Positions 16,019 through 25,127 of a DNA stretch of 64,000 nt are shown here, in pieces. The stretch covers positions 87,617 through 151,616 of the forward strand of contig PMHO01000018.1 in NCBI GenBank assembly GCA_003156715.1, in the 5' to 3' direction. A program made the translations under genes and the position numbers. This DNA comes from Candidatus Tityobacter terrigena (GTDB taxonomy: Bacteria; Vulcanimicrobiota; Vulcanimicrobiia; Vulcanimicrobiales; Vulcanimicrobiaceae). Position 1 is the first letter of the stretch; each line of letters starts with the position of its first letter. The notes below the pieces were generated by a model. That model had not been told where the DNA came from. It made no database searches and worked only from the letters and a program-made list of their open reading frames with translations.

Positions 16019-17767
16019 CTAGGCCGAATTTTGCACACCGTAATTGCCGGCGTGAGCCTGGAAGCGGGCAGCGTTGCGTTCCCGGTTTCGCGGCATCGCC
16101 TCGAGGGCGCTCGGCTGGTTAGCGCGCCAGCCGCGCAGCCAGCGCTCGAAGGCGGCCGCTGGAAGCGCCGGGCTGATGGCATAGCCTTGCGCGTAGTCGG
16201 CGCCGAGGCTCGCGATGACCTCCCACGTGTCGCGCTTCTCGATGCCCTCGACGACGACGGCGATATTGAGTTGGTGGGCGAGGTCGATCGTGGCGGCGAC
16301 GATGGCAGCGTACTCGCTGTCCTCGACGATTCCCATCACGAAGCTCTTGTCGATCTTGAGTTCGTCGACCGGAAACTGCTTGAGGTGCGAGAGAGCCGAG
16401 TAGCCCGTTCCGAAGTCGTCGATCGCAATGCGCACCCCGAGCGCCGATAAGCGTCCGAGCAGTTCGGCTGCTCGGCCCGCCTCGGTCGCGACGGTCGTCT
16501 CGGTGATCTCGAGGCAGAGCGACGAGGGGGATACTTCGTAGAGTGCCAGCAGCCGGTCGACCGCGTCGGAGAGGTGGTCGTCACGCAGGTTTTGGGCTGA
16601 CAGGTTGATCGACATGCGCAGCTCGATGCCCCGGCGCTGCCAGTCTTTGAGTTGGCGTACCGCCGTCCGCAGGACCCAATCGGTGAGCTGGCCCATCATC
16701 CCGAGTTCTTCGGCGATCGGGATGAATGCATCCGGCCGCAAAAGCCCGAGCTCGGGATCTTCCCAGCGGACCAGCGCTTCCACGCCGACGATTTGTCCGT
16801 CCTTGACGCGTACTTGCGGCTGATAGTGGAGGACGAGCCGGTTCTTCGAGATCGCCTCATGGAGCGAGCTTGCAACCGCCAAACGGTTGAGCGCGCGCTG
16901 ATCGTCGGCGAGCGAGAAGACGGCGACGCGATCGCGGCGGCGTTTGGCAGCGTACAGCGCGACATCGGCTTCGCGCAGCAGCGACTGGCTATCGGAGGCT
17001 TCCGTGCGGGCGGCGATACCGATGCTAGCGCCACACATCAGGGTTTGCGCGAGCACGTCGTAGGGCAGCGTCAGCGCGTGCGCGAGGCGTTCCGCAAAGA
17101 CGGTCGCATCCGCCGAGCCGACTCCGGGGAGCAGCACCACAAACTCGTCGTCGCTCATCCGTGCGAGCGCATCACCCTCGCGCACCCGCGTGCGCAGCCG
17201 TCCCGAGGCCTCTCGCAAAAGAGCATCGCCCCAACCGTGGCCGAGGACGTCGTTGACTTCCTTGAGGTTTTCAAGGTTGATCGCGACCACCGAGAGGGGC
17301 GTGCCGTTTTGCGCGGCGGCGAGCAGTTCGGCATCGAGCCGGTCCTGCAGCCAGGCGCGGTTAGGAAGGCCGGTAACCTGATCGTGCAGCGCTTGGACGG
17401 TGAAGTCTTCGAGAACCTTGGATTGAGCTGCGATGCGCTGCGCCACGCGCCGCCAGCGCCCAACGGCCACGGCAGCGATGCTCTGGATGACGGGCATCGG
17501 AACGAACGCAAACAGGCTTGGATGCAGAACCAGGCGTTCGACGTCGCCGGCCGGCAGCAGGATGATCTGGAAGACGGCCACGGCCGCGGCCGAGCCGACT
17601 CCGGCCCACACGCCGTAGGCGTAGGCGACGAAACCGACCACAATCCAGGCGACCGCGGCGGTCGGGATCGCCCCGACGCGGGCGAAGGGGGGCAACAGCA
17701 AGAGCGCGGCCGCATCGATAACGAGCAAGCCCGTGACCAGCGAGAAAATCGCGCCGCGCCGCATCAC
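16019..17767 (-). CDS. Membrane GGDEF-EAL protein with degenerate GGDEF, intact EAL
   Basis: 582 residues. The N-terminus (about 8-105) has four to five hydrophobic segments and may be a sensory membrane domain. The GGDEF domain (about 125-285) carries SDDEF at 205-209 in place of GGDEF, while the inhibitory site RxxD (Arg196 to Asp199) is kept, so it probably binds but does not make cyclic di-GMP. The EAL domain (about 300-555) keeps EALVR (330-334), NLSAQNL, ITET, DDFGTGYSAL, KIDKSFV and VVEGIE, all residues needed for Mg2+ binding and hydrolysis. The likely role is a cyclic di-GMP phosphodiesterase gated by the inactive domain. Confidence 0.9.
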   Translation of the reverse strand: MMRRGAIFSLVTGLLVIDAAALLLLPPFARVGAIPTAAVAWIVVGFVAYAYGVWAGVGSAAAVAVFQIILLPAGDVERLVLHPSLFAFVPMPVIQSIAAVAVGRWRRVAQRIAAQSKVLEDFTVQALHDQVTGLPNRAWLQDRLDAELLAAAQNGTPLSVVAINLENLKEVNDVLGHGWGDALLREASGRLRTRVREGDALARMSDDEFVVLLPGVGSADATVFAERLAHALTLPYDVLAQTLMCGASIGIAARTEASDSQSLLREADVALYAAKRRRDRVAVFSLADDQRALNRLAVASSLHEAISKNRLVLHYQPQVRVKDGQIVGVEALVRWEDPELGLLRPDAFIPIAEELGMMGQLTDWVLRTAVRQLKDWQRRGIELRMSINLSAQNLRDDHLSDAVDRLLALYEVSPSSLCLEITETTVATEAGRAAELLGRLSALGVRIAIDDFGTGYSALSHLKQFPVDELKIDKSFVMGIVEDSEYAAIVAATIDLAHQLNIAVVVEGIEKRDTWEVIASLGADYAQGYAISPALPAAAFERWLRGWRANQPSALEAMPRNRERNAARFQAHAGNYGVQNSA

Positions 17768-17857
17768 TACGAATGGTCGGCTCGGCCCCCGATGAGGCGC
17801 AGCGAGAGCGGCGTCTTTTTACCGAATCTTGACGAAATCGGACCCGAAGGTGCGAGG

Positions 17858-18631
17858 CTAGAGGGGACGCGTGAGCTTAGAGGCGGCGGCGCGGTCGACC
17901 AGCCAGGTGAGGTCACCGTCGCCCGGGTCGATGCTTTGGATCGGATAGGTGATCGGCTCGAAGGGGCCCTCGAGGACCGCGGCCAGCGCCTGAGCCTTCT
18001 CTTGGCCCGCCGTCGCGATCGCGACGTGGCGCGCGGCGTTGATGACGCGTGGCGTCACCGTAATGCGGTAGGTCGAAAATTTCGCGACGTAGGGCGCACG
18101 GACCAACAGCTCGTCGTCGCTCAACGGGTCCGTACCCGGGAAGAGTGAGGCCGTATGCCCGTCGGGCCCCATTCCGAGCAAAACGAGATCGAGGACCGGT
18201 CGCGTGCCGAGTTCTCGCCGCAGGAGCTCGGCATAGCTGCGAGCGGCGGCGGCCGGCGCGTCTTCGCCGCGCATGCGGAAGACGTTGGCATCGGAGATGC
18301 GCAGCGGCTCCAATAGCGCTTCGCGGGCCATTCGATAGTTCGACTGCGGGTCGCCCGGCGGCACGCAGCGTTCGTCACCGAAGAAAAAGCGCACTTGATT
18401 CCAGCTTACGGCAGCGGCCAGGGGCGGTGCGGCCAGCAGAGCGTAGGCGCCCTTGGGCGTCGAGCCGCCGGCCAGCGCAACGTCGAAACGCCCGCGCTCG
18501 GCCGTCGCGCGGCGGGCGCAGACGACGAACCGCTCGGCTAGGCTCTGGGCGAGCGCCGCTGCGTCCTCGACGACGACGAAGGCGGGCTTCGTTCTTTGTT
18601 CGCGGCCGCCGGGCGCGCCGGGCGGCATCAT
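17858..18631 (-). CDS. pgl: 6-phosphogluconolactonase
   Basis: 257 residues, the usual length for Pgl/DevB. Motifs: AGGSTPKGAYALL (sugar-phosphate binding), FFGDERCVPP followed by SNYRMAREALL, and LLGMGPDGHTASLFPG, which carries the catalytic His. It hydrolyses 6-phosphogluconolactone, the product of Zwf, in the cytoplasm. Its ATG at 18631 overlaps the OpcA stop by four bases (ATGA), and it is the last gene of the pentose phosphate operon. The open frame extends far upstream but only from 18631 does it resemble the family. Confidence 0.93.
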   Translation of the reverse strand: MMPPGAPGGREQRTKPAFVVVEDAAALAQSLAERFVVCARRATAERGRFDVALAGGSTPKGAYALLAAPPLAAAVSWNQVRFFFGDERCVPPGDPQSNYRMAREALLEPLRISDANVFRMRGEDAPAAAARSYAELLRRELGTRPVLDLVLLGMGPDGHTASLFPGTDPLSDDELLVRAPYVAKFSTYRITVTPRVINAARHVAIATAGQEKAQALAAVLEGPFEPITYPIQSIDPGDGDLTWLVDRAAASKLTRPL

Positions 18632-19653
18632 CCCAGCAGGTCGCGGACCGTCAGCAGCGAGGTCTCGAAGATACGATCGGCTCCGCCCTGCAGGATCGCG
18701 CGCTCGATGAGCGAGGTGTTGTCGATGCTCTGCAGCGGCATGCACCACGTCGGTTTGGCCCTCGCGCCCGTCACCGAAAGGCAGGCGACGCCCGGGTCGC
18801 ACTCGGAAAGCGCCGCCAAGTAACGCGAATCGGTGCTCGTAAGGGCGACGCTCAGCACCCGCCGCTGGTCGCCTTTTTGGATCTTCTCGAATGGGATCAG
18901 CCGGCCGTCGCGGGTCCGGAAAGTATCGCGATCGGCCACCTCCCACGAGAGGCGGCTGCCGAGCCAAGCGCCCAAATACAGTGCCTCGGCTTCGGAGCCG
19001 CTTTCGATGCGTAGCGACGTGAGTGAAAAGAGGCTCTCGCGCAGCGCCGGATCGTCGAAGAACTGAGCGATCATGTCTTGCCAGGGCAGCAAACGCATGA
19101 AGGCGAGGTCGCTCAGCGCGACGTTCGGGAAGCGGGCGACAAACTCGCCAAGTTCCCGAATCGTCTCCTCGTCGCGCGCCTTTCCGGACGAATCGACGAG
19201 CACCCCGGACGCAAGTTCCGCCAGACCCTTGAAGGTCCGGCTCTGTAAGAGGCGCGCTCCGCTCCACCACAGGACTGTCGGAACGTCGGGCGCGGTCAGC
19301 TCCTGCGTCAGGCTGCGAATCGATGCGTGGTCGAGGTTCTCGACCGCGACGTCGACCCGCTCGTTGATGACCGTCGCGCCCGCCGTCTGGCGCGCGCTCG
19401 TCGATACGTCGACCCCGCTGCCGCTGCTCGTTCCATCCAGAACGATCAGCCGCGACGGGTGTTTGTCGGCGATGCGCTGCGCGCGCTCGAGAACCCAGGG
19501 GCGATGTTCGGGGTCGTCGACGAAGACGATGAAATTCAGGGTGGCGACCCGAGCCCCCGAACCGATTTCGCCCTCGCTTGCCACGGTGCGCGTCCTGCGC
19601 AACTGGGCAAGCACGCGGCTGATGTCGGCGATCGAATCGATGTGAACGCTCAT
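18628..19653 (-). CDS. opcA: Glucose-6-phosphate dehydrogenase assembly protein OpcA
   Basis: 341 residues. The family is known from Cyanobacteria and Actinobacteria, where OpcA assists assembly and redox control of Zwf. Segments VPTVLWWSGARLL and LSDLAFMRLLPWQDMIAQFFDDP match the conserved core. The start at 19653 overlaps the zwf stop by four bases (ATGA); an in-frame ATG at 19665 would add four residues. The order zwf-opcA-pgl is the standard one in those phyla. Confidence 0.9.
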   Translation of the reverse strand: MSVHIDSIADISRVLAQLRRTRTVASEGEIGSGARVATLNFIVFVDDPEHRPWVLERAQRIADKHPSRLIVLDGTSSGSGVDVSTSARQTAGATVINERVDVAVENLDHASIRSLTQELTAPDVPTVLWWSGARLLQSRTFKGLAELASGVLVDSSGKARDEETIRELGEFVARFPNVALSDLAFMRLLPWQDMIAQFFDDPALRESLFSLTSLRIESGSEAEALYLGAWLGSRLSWEVADRDTFRTRDGRLIPFEKIQKGDQRRVLSVALTSTDSRYLAALSECDPGVACLSVTGARAKPTWCMPLQSIDNTSLIERAILQGGADRIFETSLLTVRDLLG

Positions 19654-21230
19654 ATCCTGCGCCATTCCCGCCCGTCGGCGATCAGCAATGCATCGGCGCT
19701 CTGCGGCCCTTGGCTGCCGGCGAGATAGTTGGGGAAATCGACGACCCGGCTTTCGCTCCAACGCTGCATGATCGGCGTCACGGCCTCCCACGCCGCCTCG
19801 ACCGCATCCCAGCGTGTGAACAACGTCGCGTCGCCGCGCATTGCGTCGCTGATGAGACGCTCGTACGCCGGGGCCGAAACGACGCCGAACCCCGTGCCGT
19901 AATTGAAATCCATCGTTACAGCCCGGATGTGCATCTTCGGGCCGGGAACCTTCGCGTTGAAGCGGAGAGAGACGCCCTCTTCGGGTTGGATCTTCATGAC
20001 CAGCGTGTTCGTCTCGATCTGATCGCCCGATTCTCCGAAGATGCGGTGCGGTATGCCGCGAAACATGACGGCGATCTCCGAGGTCTTACGCGCTAGCCGT
20101 TTGCCGCTGCGCAAGTAGAAGGGGACGTCGGCCCAGCGCCAGTTGTCGATGAAGAACTTCACGCTGGCGTACGTTTCGGTCGTCGAATCGGGCGCAACGC
20201 TGGATTCTTCGCGGTAGCCGGGGACCGGCTTTCCCTCGATCAGCCCCGGGCCGTACTGGCCTCGTGCCGTCATCTTCGGCACGTGATCGACGCTAATCGG
20301 GCGCAGCGCCGAGAGCACCTTGAACTTCTCGTCGCGGATGTGGTCGGCGTTGGGCGAGATCGGCGGTTCCATCGCGACCAGCGCGAGCAAGTTGATCACG
20401 TGGTTCTGAATCATGTCGCGCAGCGCTCCGGCGCTATCGTAGTAGCCGCCGCGCCCTTCAACGCCGACCGTTTCGGCTGCCGTGATCTGAATGCAGTCGA
20501 CGTAGCGACGATTCCAAATCGGCTCGAAGATCACGTTGGCAAAGCGCAGCGCCATGATATCCTGCACGGGCTCTTTGCCTAAGTAATGATCGATCCGATA
20601 GATCCTCTTTTCCTCAAAGACTTTGCCGACTTCGCTTTGGAGTGCACGGGCCGACTCCAGATCGGTGCCGAACGGCTTCTCGATGACGATGCGCGACCAG
20701 CCCGTCGCTTGATCTTTGGGCCCGAGCCCAACCACGGCGAGCTGGGCCACGATCTTACCGAACACCGAGGGCGGCGTCGAAAGATAGAACAGCCGGTTGC
20801 CCTGCGTCCCGAGTTTCTGGTCGTTCTCTTCAAGCGCAGCCCGCAGCCGCGTGAACGCCTCGCGATCGTCGAAGTCGCCGCTGACGTAGCTGATGCGGTT
20901 CGCGAAGTCCGTCCACAAGGGATCTCGCGCCTCACCCGAGCGCGAATAGGTGTCGACGGCCTCTTTCATTTGCGCGCGAAACTCATCGTTTGAGTTCGCC
21001 GAGCGGGCGAAGCCGATGATCCCGAAATTGGTCGGCAAGACGTCACCGAGCCGCAAATTGTACATTGCGGGGATCAGCATGCGCTTCACCAAATCGCCGC
21101 TCGCTCCAAAAAAGACGACGTTGCAAGGATCGCTGATGCGGCTGGAAGCGAGTCCAGCGCGCAGCGGGTTGGCGGCCGCCACGCTCGACGTCGTGAGGGG
21201 CCGCGCGATCGTTCCGGCCTCAGCGGCCAT
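19650..21230 (-). CDS. zwf: Glucose-6-phosphate 1-dehydrogenase
   Basis: 526 residues. The Rossmann nucleotide-binding motif GASGDL is near residue 44. The active-site segment RIDHYLGKE includes the catalytic His and the Lys that binds substrate, and EKPFG precedes it. It oxidises glucose 6-phosphate to 6-phosphogluconolactone with NADP+ as the usual cofactor. Its start lies 11 bases inside the end of gnd and its end overlaps opcA by four bases, so the three are almost certainly cotranscribed. The first 30 residues are low-complexity and not conserved. Confidence 0.95.
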   Translation of the reverse strand: MAAEAGTIARPLTTSSVAAANPLRAGLASSRISDPCNVVFFGASGDLVKRMLIPAMYNLRLGDVLPTNFGIIGFARSANSNDEFRAQMKEAVDTYSRSGEARDPLWTDFANRISYVSGDFDDREAFTRLRAALEENDQKLGTQGNRLFYLSTPPSVFGKIVAQLAVVGLGPKDQATGWSRIVIEKPFGTDLESARALQSEVGKVFEEKRIYRIDHYLGKEPVQDIMALRFANVIFEPIWNRRYVDCIQITAAETVGVEGRGGYYDSAGALRDMIQNHVINLLALVAMEPPISPNADHIRDEKFKVLSALRPISVDHVPKMTARGQYGPGLIEGKPVPGYREESSVAPDSTTETYASVKFFIDNWRWADVPFYLRSGKRLARKTSEIAVMFRGIPHRIFGESGDQIETNTLVMKIQPEEGVSLRFNAKVPGPKMHIRAVTMDFNYGTGFGVVSAPAYERLISDAMRGDATLFTRWDAVEAAWEAVTPIMQRWSESRVVDFPNYLAGSQGPQSADALLIADGREWRRI

Positions 21231-22152
21231 CGGGGTGAGCTCCGACGACGTTCTCTAGTTCGTGGCGCACGGCGTGGCCGCCGAACTCGTTGCGCAGCGC
21301 GGCGATCACCTTCGCGCTGAACGACTCGTCCTGCCGCGAGACCAGCCGTGCGATCAGGGAGGCGGTAATGACCGGCGCCGGGACGTTCTCGTCGAACGCC
21401 GCTTGGACGGTCCAGCGCCCTTCGCCGGAATCCTCGACGTAGCCGCGCACGTCGCGCAGGGTGGGGTCCGTGCGAAGCGCCGTCTCCGCGAGCTCGAGCA
21501 ACCACGAGCGGACGACCGAGCCGTGAAGCCAAAGCTGCGCGAGCTGGTGTAGATCGAACGGGAATTCCGATTTTTCGAGGATCTCGAATCCCTCGCCATA
21601 GGCTGCTAGCATACCGTACTCGATGCCGTTGTGGACCATCTTCGAAAAGTGGCCGGCACCGCTGGAACCGACGTGCGCGTATCCGCCGGGCGGCGCGAGC
21701 GTGTGGAAGACCGGCTCGACGCGCGCGACCGCGGCGTCGTCGCCGCCGACCATCAAGCAGTAACCGTTCTCGAGCCCCCAAATGCCGCCTGACGTACCAG
21801 CGTCGACGAAGTCGATGCCCTTGCTACGGCAGTCCTTCGCACGGCTCTGCGAGTCGCGAAAGTTCGAGTTACCGCCGTCGACGATCGTATCGCCCGCCGC
21901 GAGCGAGCCGCACAACTCGGCGATCGTGTCGTCAGTCGCTTTCCCGGAGGGAACCATGATCCAGACGGCGCGCGGCGAAGGGAGCGCCGTTATGAGTTCC
22001 GCCAAGGAGCCGGTGCCGGTCGCGCCTTCGCTCGCGGAGCGCGCGACCGCCTCCGGATTGCGATCGTACACGACGACCTGATGGCCGCCTCGCAGCAAAC
22101 GCGTCGTCATGTTGGCGCCCATTCGCCCGAGCCCGACCATTCCGATGTGCAT
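21220..22152 (-). CDS. gnd: 6-phosphogluconate dehydrogenase (decarboxylating), short form
   Basis: 310 residues, much shorter than the classical 470-residue enzyme and of the size of the YqeC/GndA-like short form. Motifs: GLGRMGANM (nucleotide-binding loop), DGGNSNFRDS, AGTSGGIWGLENGYCLMVGG and KMVHNGIEYGMLAAYGEG with the catalytic Lys. The residues after the second strand are YDRNPEAV; an Asp at this point usually favours NAD+ over NADP+ (inference). The ATG is preceded by AAGGAG. It converts 6-phosphogluconate to ribulose 5-phosphate, the substrate of Rpe encoded at 41.4 kb. Confidence 0.93.
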   Translation of the reverse strand: MHIGMVGLGRMGANMTTRLLRGGHQVVVYDRNPEAVARSASEGATGTGSLAELITALPSPRAVWIMVPSGKATDDTIAELCGSLAAGDTIVDGGNSNFRDSQSRAKDCRSKGIDFVDAGTSGGIWGLENGYCLMVGGDDAAVARVEPVFHTLAPPGGYAHVGSSGAGHFSKMVHNGIEYGMLAAYGEGFEILEKSEFPFDLHQLAQLWLHGSVVRSWLLELAETALRTDPTLRDVRGYVEDSGEGRWTVQAAFDENVPAPVITASLIARLVSRQDESFSAKVIAALRNEFGGHAVRHELENVVGAHPDGR

Positions 22153-22225
22153 CGAATCTCCTTGCTAGGTGTTCGCGAAGTATTGCGCCACGCGGCCAGG
22201 CCACTGCGCCGCTGCGCTCGCTACG

Positions 22226-25099
22226 CTAGGCCTTGGCGGCGACCGCGTCGTCGATCGCCCCCGCCAAGTCCTCGAGCCCTTGTGGCAATCCGGCTTTCAA
22301 GTGAAGCCGCAGGCCGCGCCGCCCGCGCTTGTCGAGCGATTCAAAGTCGCCCAGCGACTGCGCCTCGAGCAGGGTCCCAAAGGTCACCATCCCCGGGATC
22401 TGCAGATCTGCTTGCGGCTGCGCCGTCAACTGGAGGAAGACGCCGGAATTGGGACCGCCCTTGTGGAGTTGTCCTGTCGAATGCAGGAAGCGCGGCCCGA
22501 AGCCGACGGTCGTGGCGACTTTGAGCGCGTTGCGCACGCTCAGGCGAATGTCGTTGAGACGGCGCTGGTGCTCGTCGTTCATCGGGATGTACGCGGTGAA
22601 GGCGACGTAGTCTCCCGCACGGACCTGCCCGAAGAGCGATGCCAGCGCCGAGTCGAGATCCGCACCGAGCGCGACGTCCTTCGAACCCGAAAGCGGCAGC
22701 ACGTCGGCCTGAGGAAACGAGCGGGCCGCCCCCGGCTCGTCGAAGGTCCCGCTCGTACGGTACTGCGCGAGCAGGCGCTTCGTATTGTCTTTCGATTCCT
22801 GCACGTTGGGCTGATCGAAGGCGTCGATGCCCAAGATCGCGCCCGCGGTCGCCGTCGCGATCTCCCACAGCGCGAACTGTTCGCCGATGTCGAGGCGGTC
22901 GCTCATTCCAAGTCTGATCACCGGATGTCCGGCAGCCTCTAGCAGATGCAGCCGGGTCTCGATGGCCCCGCCGTCCATGCGCCCGATGAGATGCTCGTCG
23001 GGCGGCAAGCCCGCGCCGACGTAGATGAAGACGCGGTCGTCGCCGTACTCGTGCGGCGTTCCGAGGGTCTCGCCCTCGATCGGGATGATTCCGGTGCCTT
23101 GCTTGCCGGTGGATTCCGCGATCAACTGTTCCGCCCACGCTCCGAAGGCAGCAACCTCGGGGTGTGCGACGATCGTCAGCTTGTCGCGGCCCGCTTTGGC
23201 CAGCGTCCCGATCGTCGCACCGAGGCGCACGGCCACCGCGTCCTTGACCGGAGTCGAGCGCGAGTTCGAATGCAGCGCGCCCAGGCCGCGGTCGAGGATC
23301 TTCTTGACGTCGTAACCCGCCAGCGCCGCCGGGACCATGCCGAAGTACGAAAGCGCCGAGTAGCGCCCGCCGATGTCCGGATCGTTTTCAAAAATGCGCA
23401 GAAAGCCGGCTTCTTTTGCTTCCTTGCCGAGCTGGGTGTTCGGATCGGTGATTGCGATGAAGTGACGGCCCGCGTAGTCGGCCCCGACGACCTTCGAGAC
23501 GCGCTCGAAAAAGTAGCGGAAGAAGGCCTCGGGTTCGATCGTCGTACCGCTCTTCGAGGCGACGATGAAGAGTGAATAGCGCAGGTCGAGTGACGCTTCG
23601 AGGGCTTTGACTTGATCGGGATGACTGGAATCGAGAACGTGCAGGCGCGGAAAACCCGCCACCTTGCCGAAGGTCGCGCGCAGCACGTCCGGGGCGAGCG
23701 AACTGCCTCCCATGCCGAGCACGACGACGTGCTCGAAGTTCTCCGCGGCCTCGGAGGCGAAGGTCGTCAGCTCGGAGATCCCCTCGTAGACGCGCTCGGG
23801 AAAGTCGAGCCATCCCAGCGCGTGCTTGACGATCTCGGCGTGGGTCGCATCGCCCGACCACGGGGCCGGATCGTGCTTCCAAAGTTTCGTAAGGAAGTCG
23901 TCCTGCGCGAGCCGTGCGATGGCCGCGCCGGGATCGGCCTGCGCTTTCCCGAGCGCAATGGCAACCCGCTCGGGTCCGCCGGCGAGCATCTTCTGCTTGT
24001 ATTCGATCGCAGCCAGCATCGCGCTATACGAGTCCGCGAACTGCTTGACGCCTTCGACCTGGAGATTCTGGGTCACGTCGTACAGCGAGATCTGCGCCCT
24101 GGCAAGGGCTTCGAGCTGGGCGCTTGCTCCAGGCAGGTCTTCTTCGATCGAGTTCGGCCGCACCACGCCGTGATCCAACAACGCGTCGAGCGTCGCCGGC
24201 GGCACCGTGTTGACGGTCAGCGCGGCGACCACGTTCTCGACATACATCAAGTCGGGATAGGCAGGGTTTTTGGTGCCCGTGCTGGCCCACAGGGGACGCT
24301 GCGCGAAAGCGCCCTTCGCGCTCAGCGCTTTGAAGCGGTCGCTCTCGAAAAGCCGCCGGAAACGCTGGTAGATCAACTTGAGGTTGGCGATGCCGGTCTT
24401 TCCGAGAAGCGCCGCGAGCTGCGCTTCGCCCTTCGAGATCCGATCCTGCAAGAGCTTGTCGATCGCGGTGTCGATGCGGCTGACGAAGACGCTCGCAACC
24501 GAAGCGACGCGGTCGATCGGCGCCCCCGCGGCCGCGCGCCGCTCGAGCCCTTCGATGTAGGCGTTGGCCGCCGCTTCGTACGCCTCGATCGCAAAGATCA
24601 ACGTCACGTTCACGTTGATGCCGGAAGCGATCGATTCGGCAATCGCCGCGATGCACTCGGGCGTTGCCGGAATCTTGATCATCACGTTGGGCCGGTCGAC
24701 TGCCGCCCACAGACGCTTCGCGACTACGATCGTTTCCGCAGTGTCGTGGGCGAGCAGCGGCGACACCTCGAGACTGACGAACCCGTCGCGACCGCCGCTC
24801 GAATCGTAGAGCGGGCGAAACTCGTCGGTGGCGTGGCGGATGTCGTCGATGGCCAGCGCTTCGAAGAGCTTGTTCGGGTCGCGTTCCTTCCCAATGAGCG
24901 AGCGGAGCTGCTCGTCATAGTCGCTTCCGCTTCCGATCGCCTTCTCGAAAATCGTGGGGTTGGAGGTCATGCCGCGCAGGCCGCCCTCGATCAGCCGGTG
25001 GAGCTCGCCCGAGGCGAACATCCCGCGCCGGATGTTATCAAGCCAGATGCTTTGCCCGGCTTCCAGCAATTGGTGGAGCTGCTTGCCCACGTGGTCCAT
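22226..25099 (-). CDS. Bifunctional transaldolase / glucose-6-phosphate isomerase
   Basis: 957 residues: an N-terminal transaldolase (about 1-365) fused to a glucose-6-phosphate isomerase (about 385-957). Transaldolase marks are GQSIWLDNIRRG, TSNPTIFEKAI and the Schiff-base Lys in MIKIPAT. Isomerase marks are VVLGMGGSSLAPDVL and SKSGTTIEPEAFF, with a C-terminal KGGPNSGVFLQL. The fusion is known in several phyla and links the non-oxidative pentose route to glycolysis at fructose 6-phosphate. The ATG at 25099 directly abuts GGGAGG, too close for use; the GTG at 25090 (fourth codon) is nine bases from that site and may be the real start. It lies between tkt and gnd in the operon. Confidence 0.93.
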   Translation of the reverse strand: MDHVGKQLHQLLEAGQSIWLDNIRRGMFASGELHRLIEGGLRGMTSNPTIFEKAIGSGSDYDEQLRSLIGKERDPNKLFEALAIDDIRHATDEFRPLYDSSGGRDGFVSLEVSPLLAHDTAETIVVAKRLWAAVDRPNVMIKIPATPECIAAIAESIASGINVNVTLIFAIEAYEAAANAYIEGLERRAAAGAPIDRVASVASVFVSRIDTAIDKLLQDRISKGEAQLAALLGKTGIANLKLIYQRFRRLFESDRFKALSAKGAFAQRPLWASTGTKNPAYPDLMYVENVVAALTVNTVPPATLDALLDHGVVRPNSIEEDLPGASAQLEALARAQISLYDVTQNLQVEGVKQFADSYSAMLAAIEYKQKMLAGGPERVAIALGKAQADPGAAIARLAQDDFLTKLWKHDPAPWSGDATHAEIVKHALGWLDFPERVYEGISELTTFASEAAENFEHVVVLGMGGSSLAPDVLRATFGKVAGFPRLHVLDSSHPDQVKALEASLDLRYSLFIVASKSGTTIEPEAFFRYFFERVSKVVGADYAGRHFIAITDPNTQLGKEAKEAGFLRIFENDPDIGGRYSALSYFGMVPAALAGYDVKKILDRGLGALHSNSRSTPVKDAVAVRLGATIGTLAKAGRDKLTIVAHPEVAAFGAWAEQLIAESTGKQGTGIIPIEGETLGTPHEYGDDRVFIYVGAGLPPDEHLIGRMDGGAIETRLHLLEAAGHPVIRLGMSDRLDIGEQFALWEIATATAGAILGIDAFDQPNVQESKDNTKRLLAQYRTSGTFDEPGAARSFPQADVLPLSGSKDVALGADLDSALASLFGQVRAGDYVAFTAYIPMNDEHQRRLNDIRLSVRNALKVATTVGFGPRFLHSTGQLHKGGPNSGVFLQLTAQPQADLQIPGMVTFGTLLEAQSLGDFESLDKRGRRGLRLHLKAGLPQGLEDLAGAIDDAVAAKA

Positions 25100-25127
25100 C
25101 CTCCCGATTAGGTGTCGTAGCTCTATT

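Noticed and set aside
16652-18148. Plus-strand frame (498 codons) opposite the GGDEF/EAL and pgl genes
   Set aside because: It covers the complement of two recognised genes; no motif is visible.
23612-25111. Plus-strand frame (499 codons) opposite tal-pgi
   Set aside because: It is antisense to the fusion gene, which has all catalytic residues.
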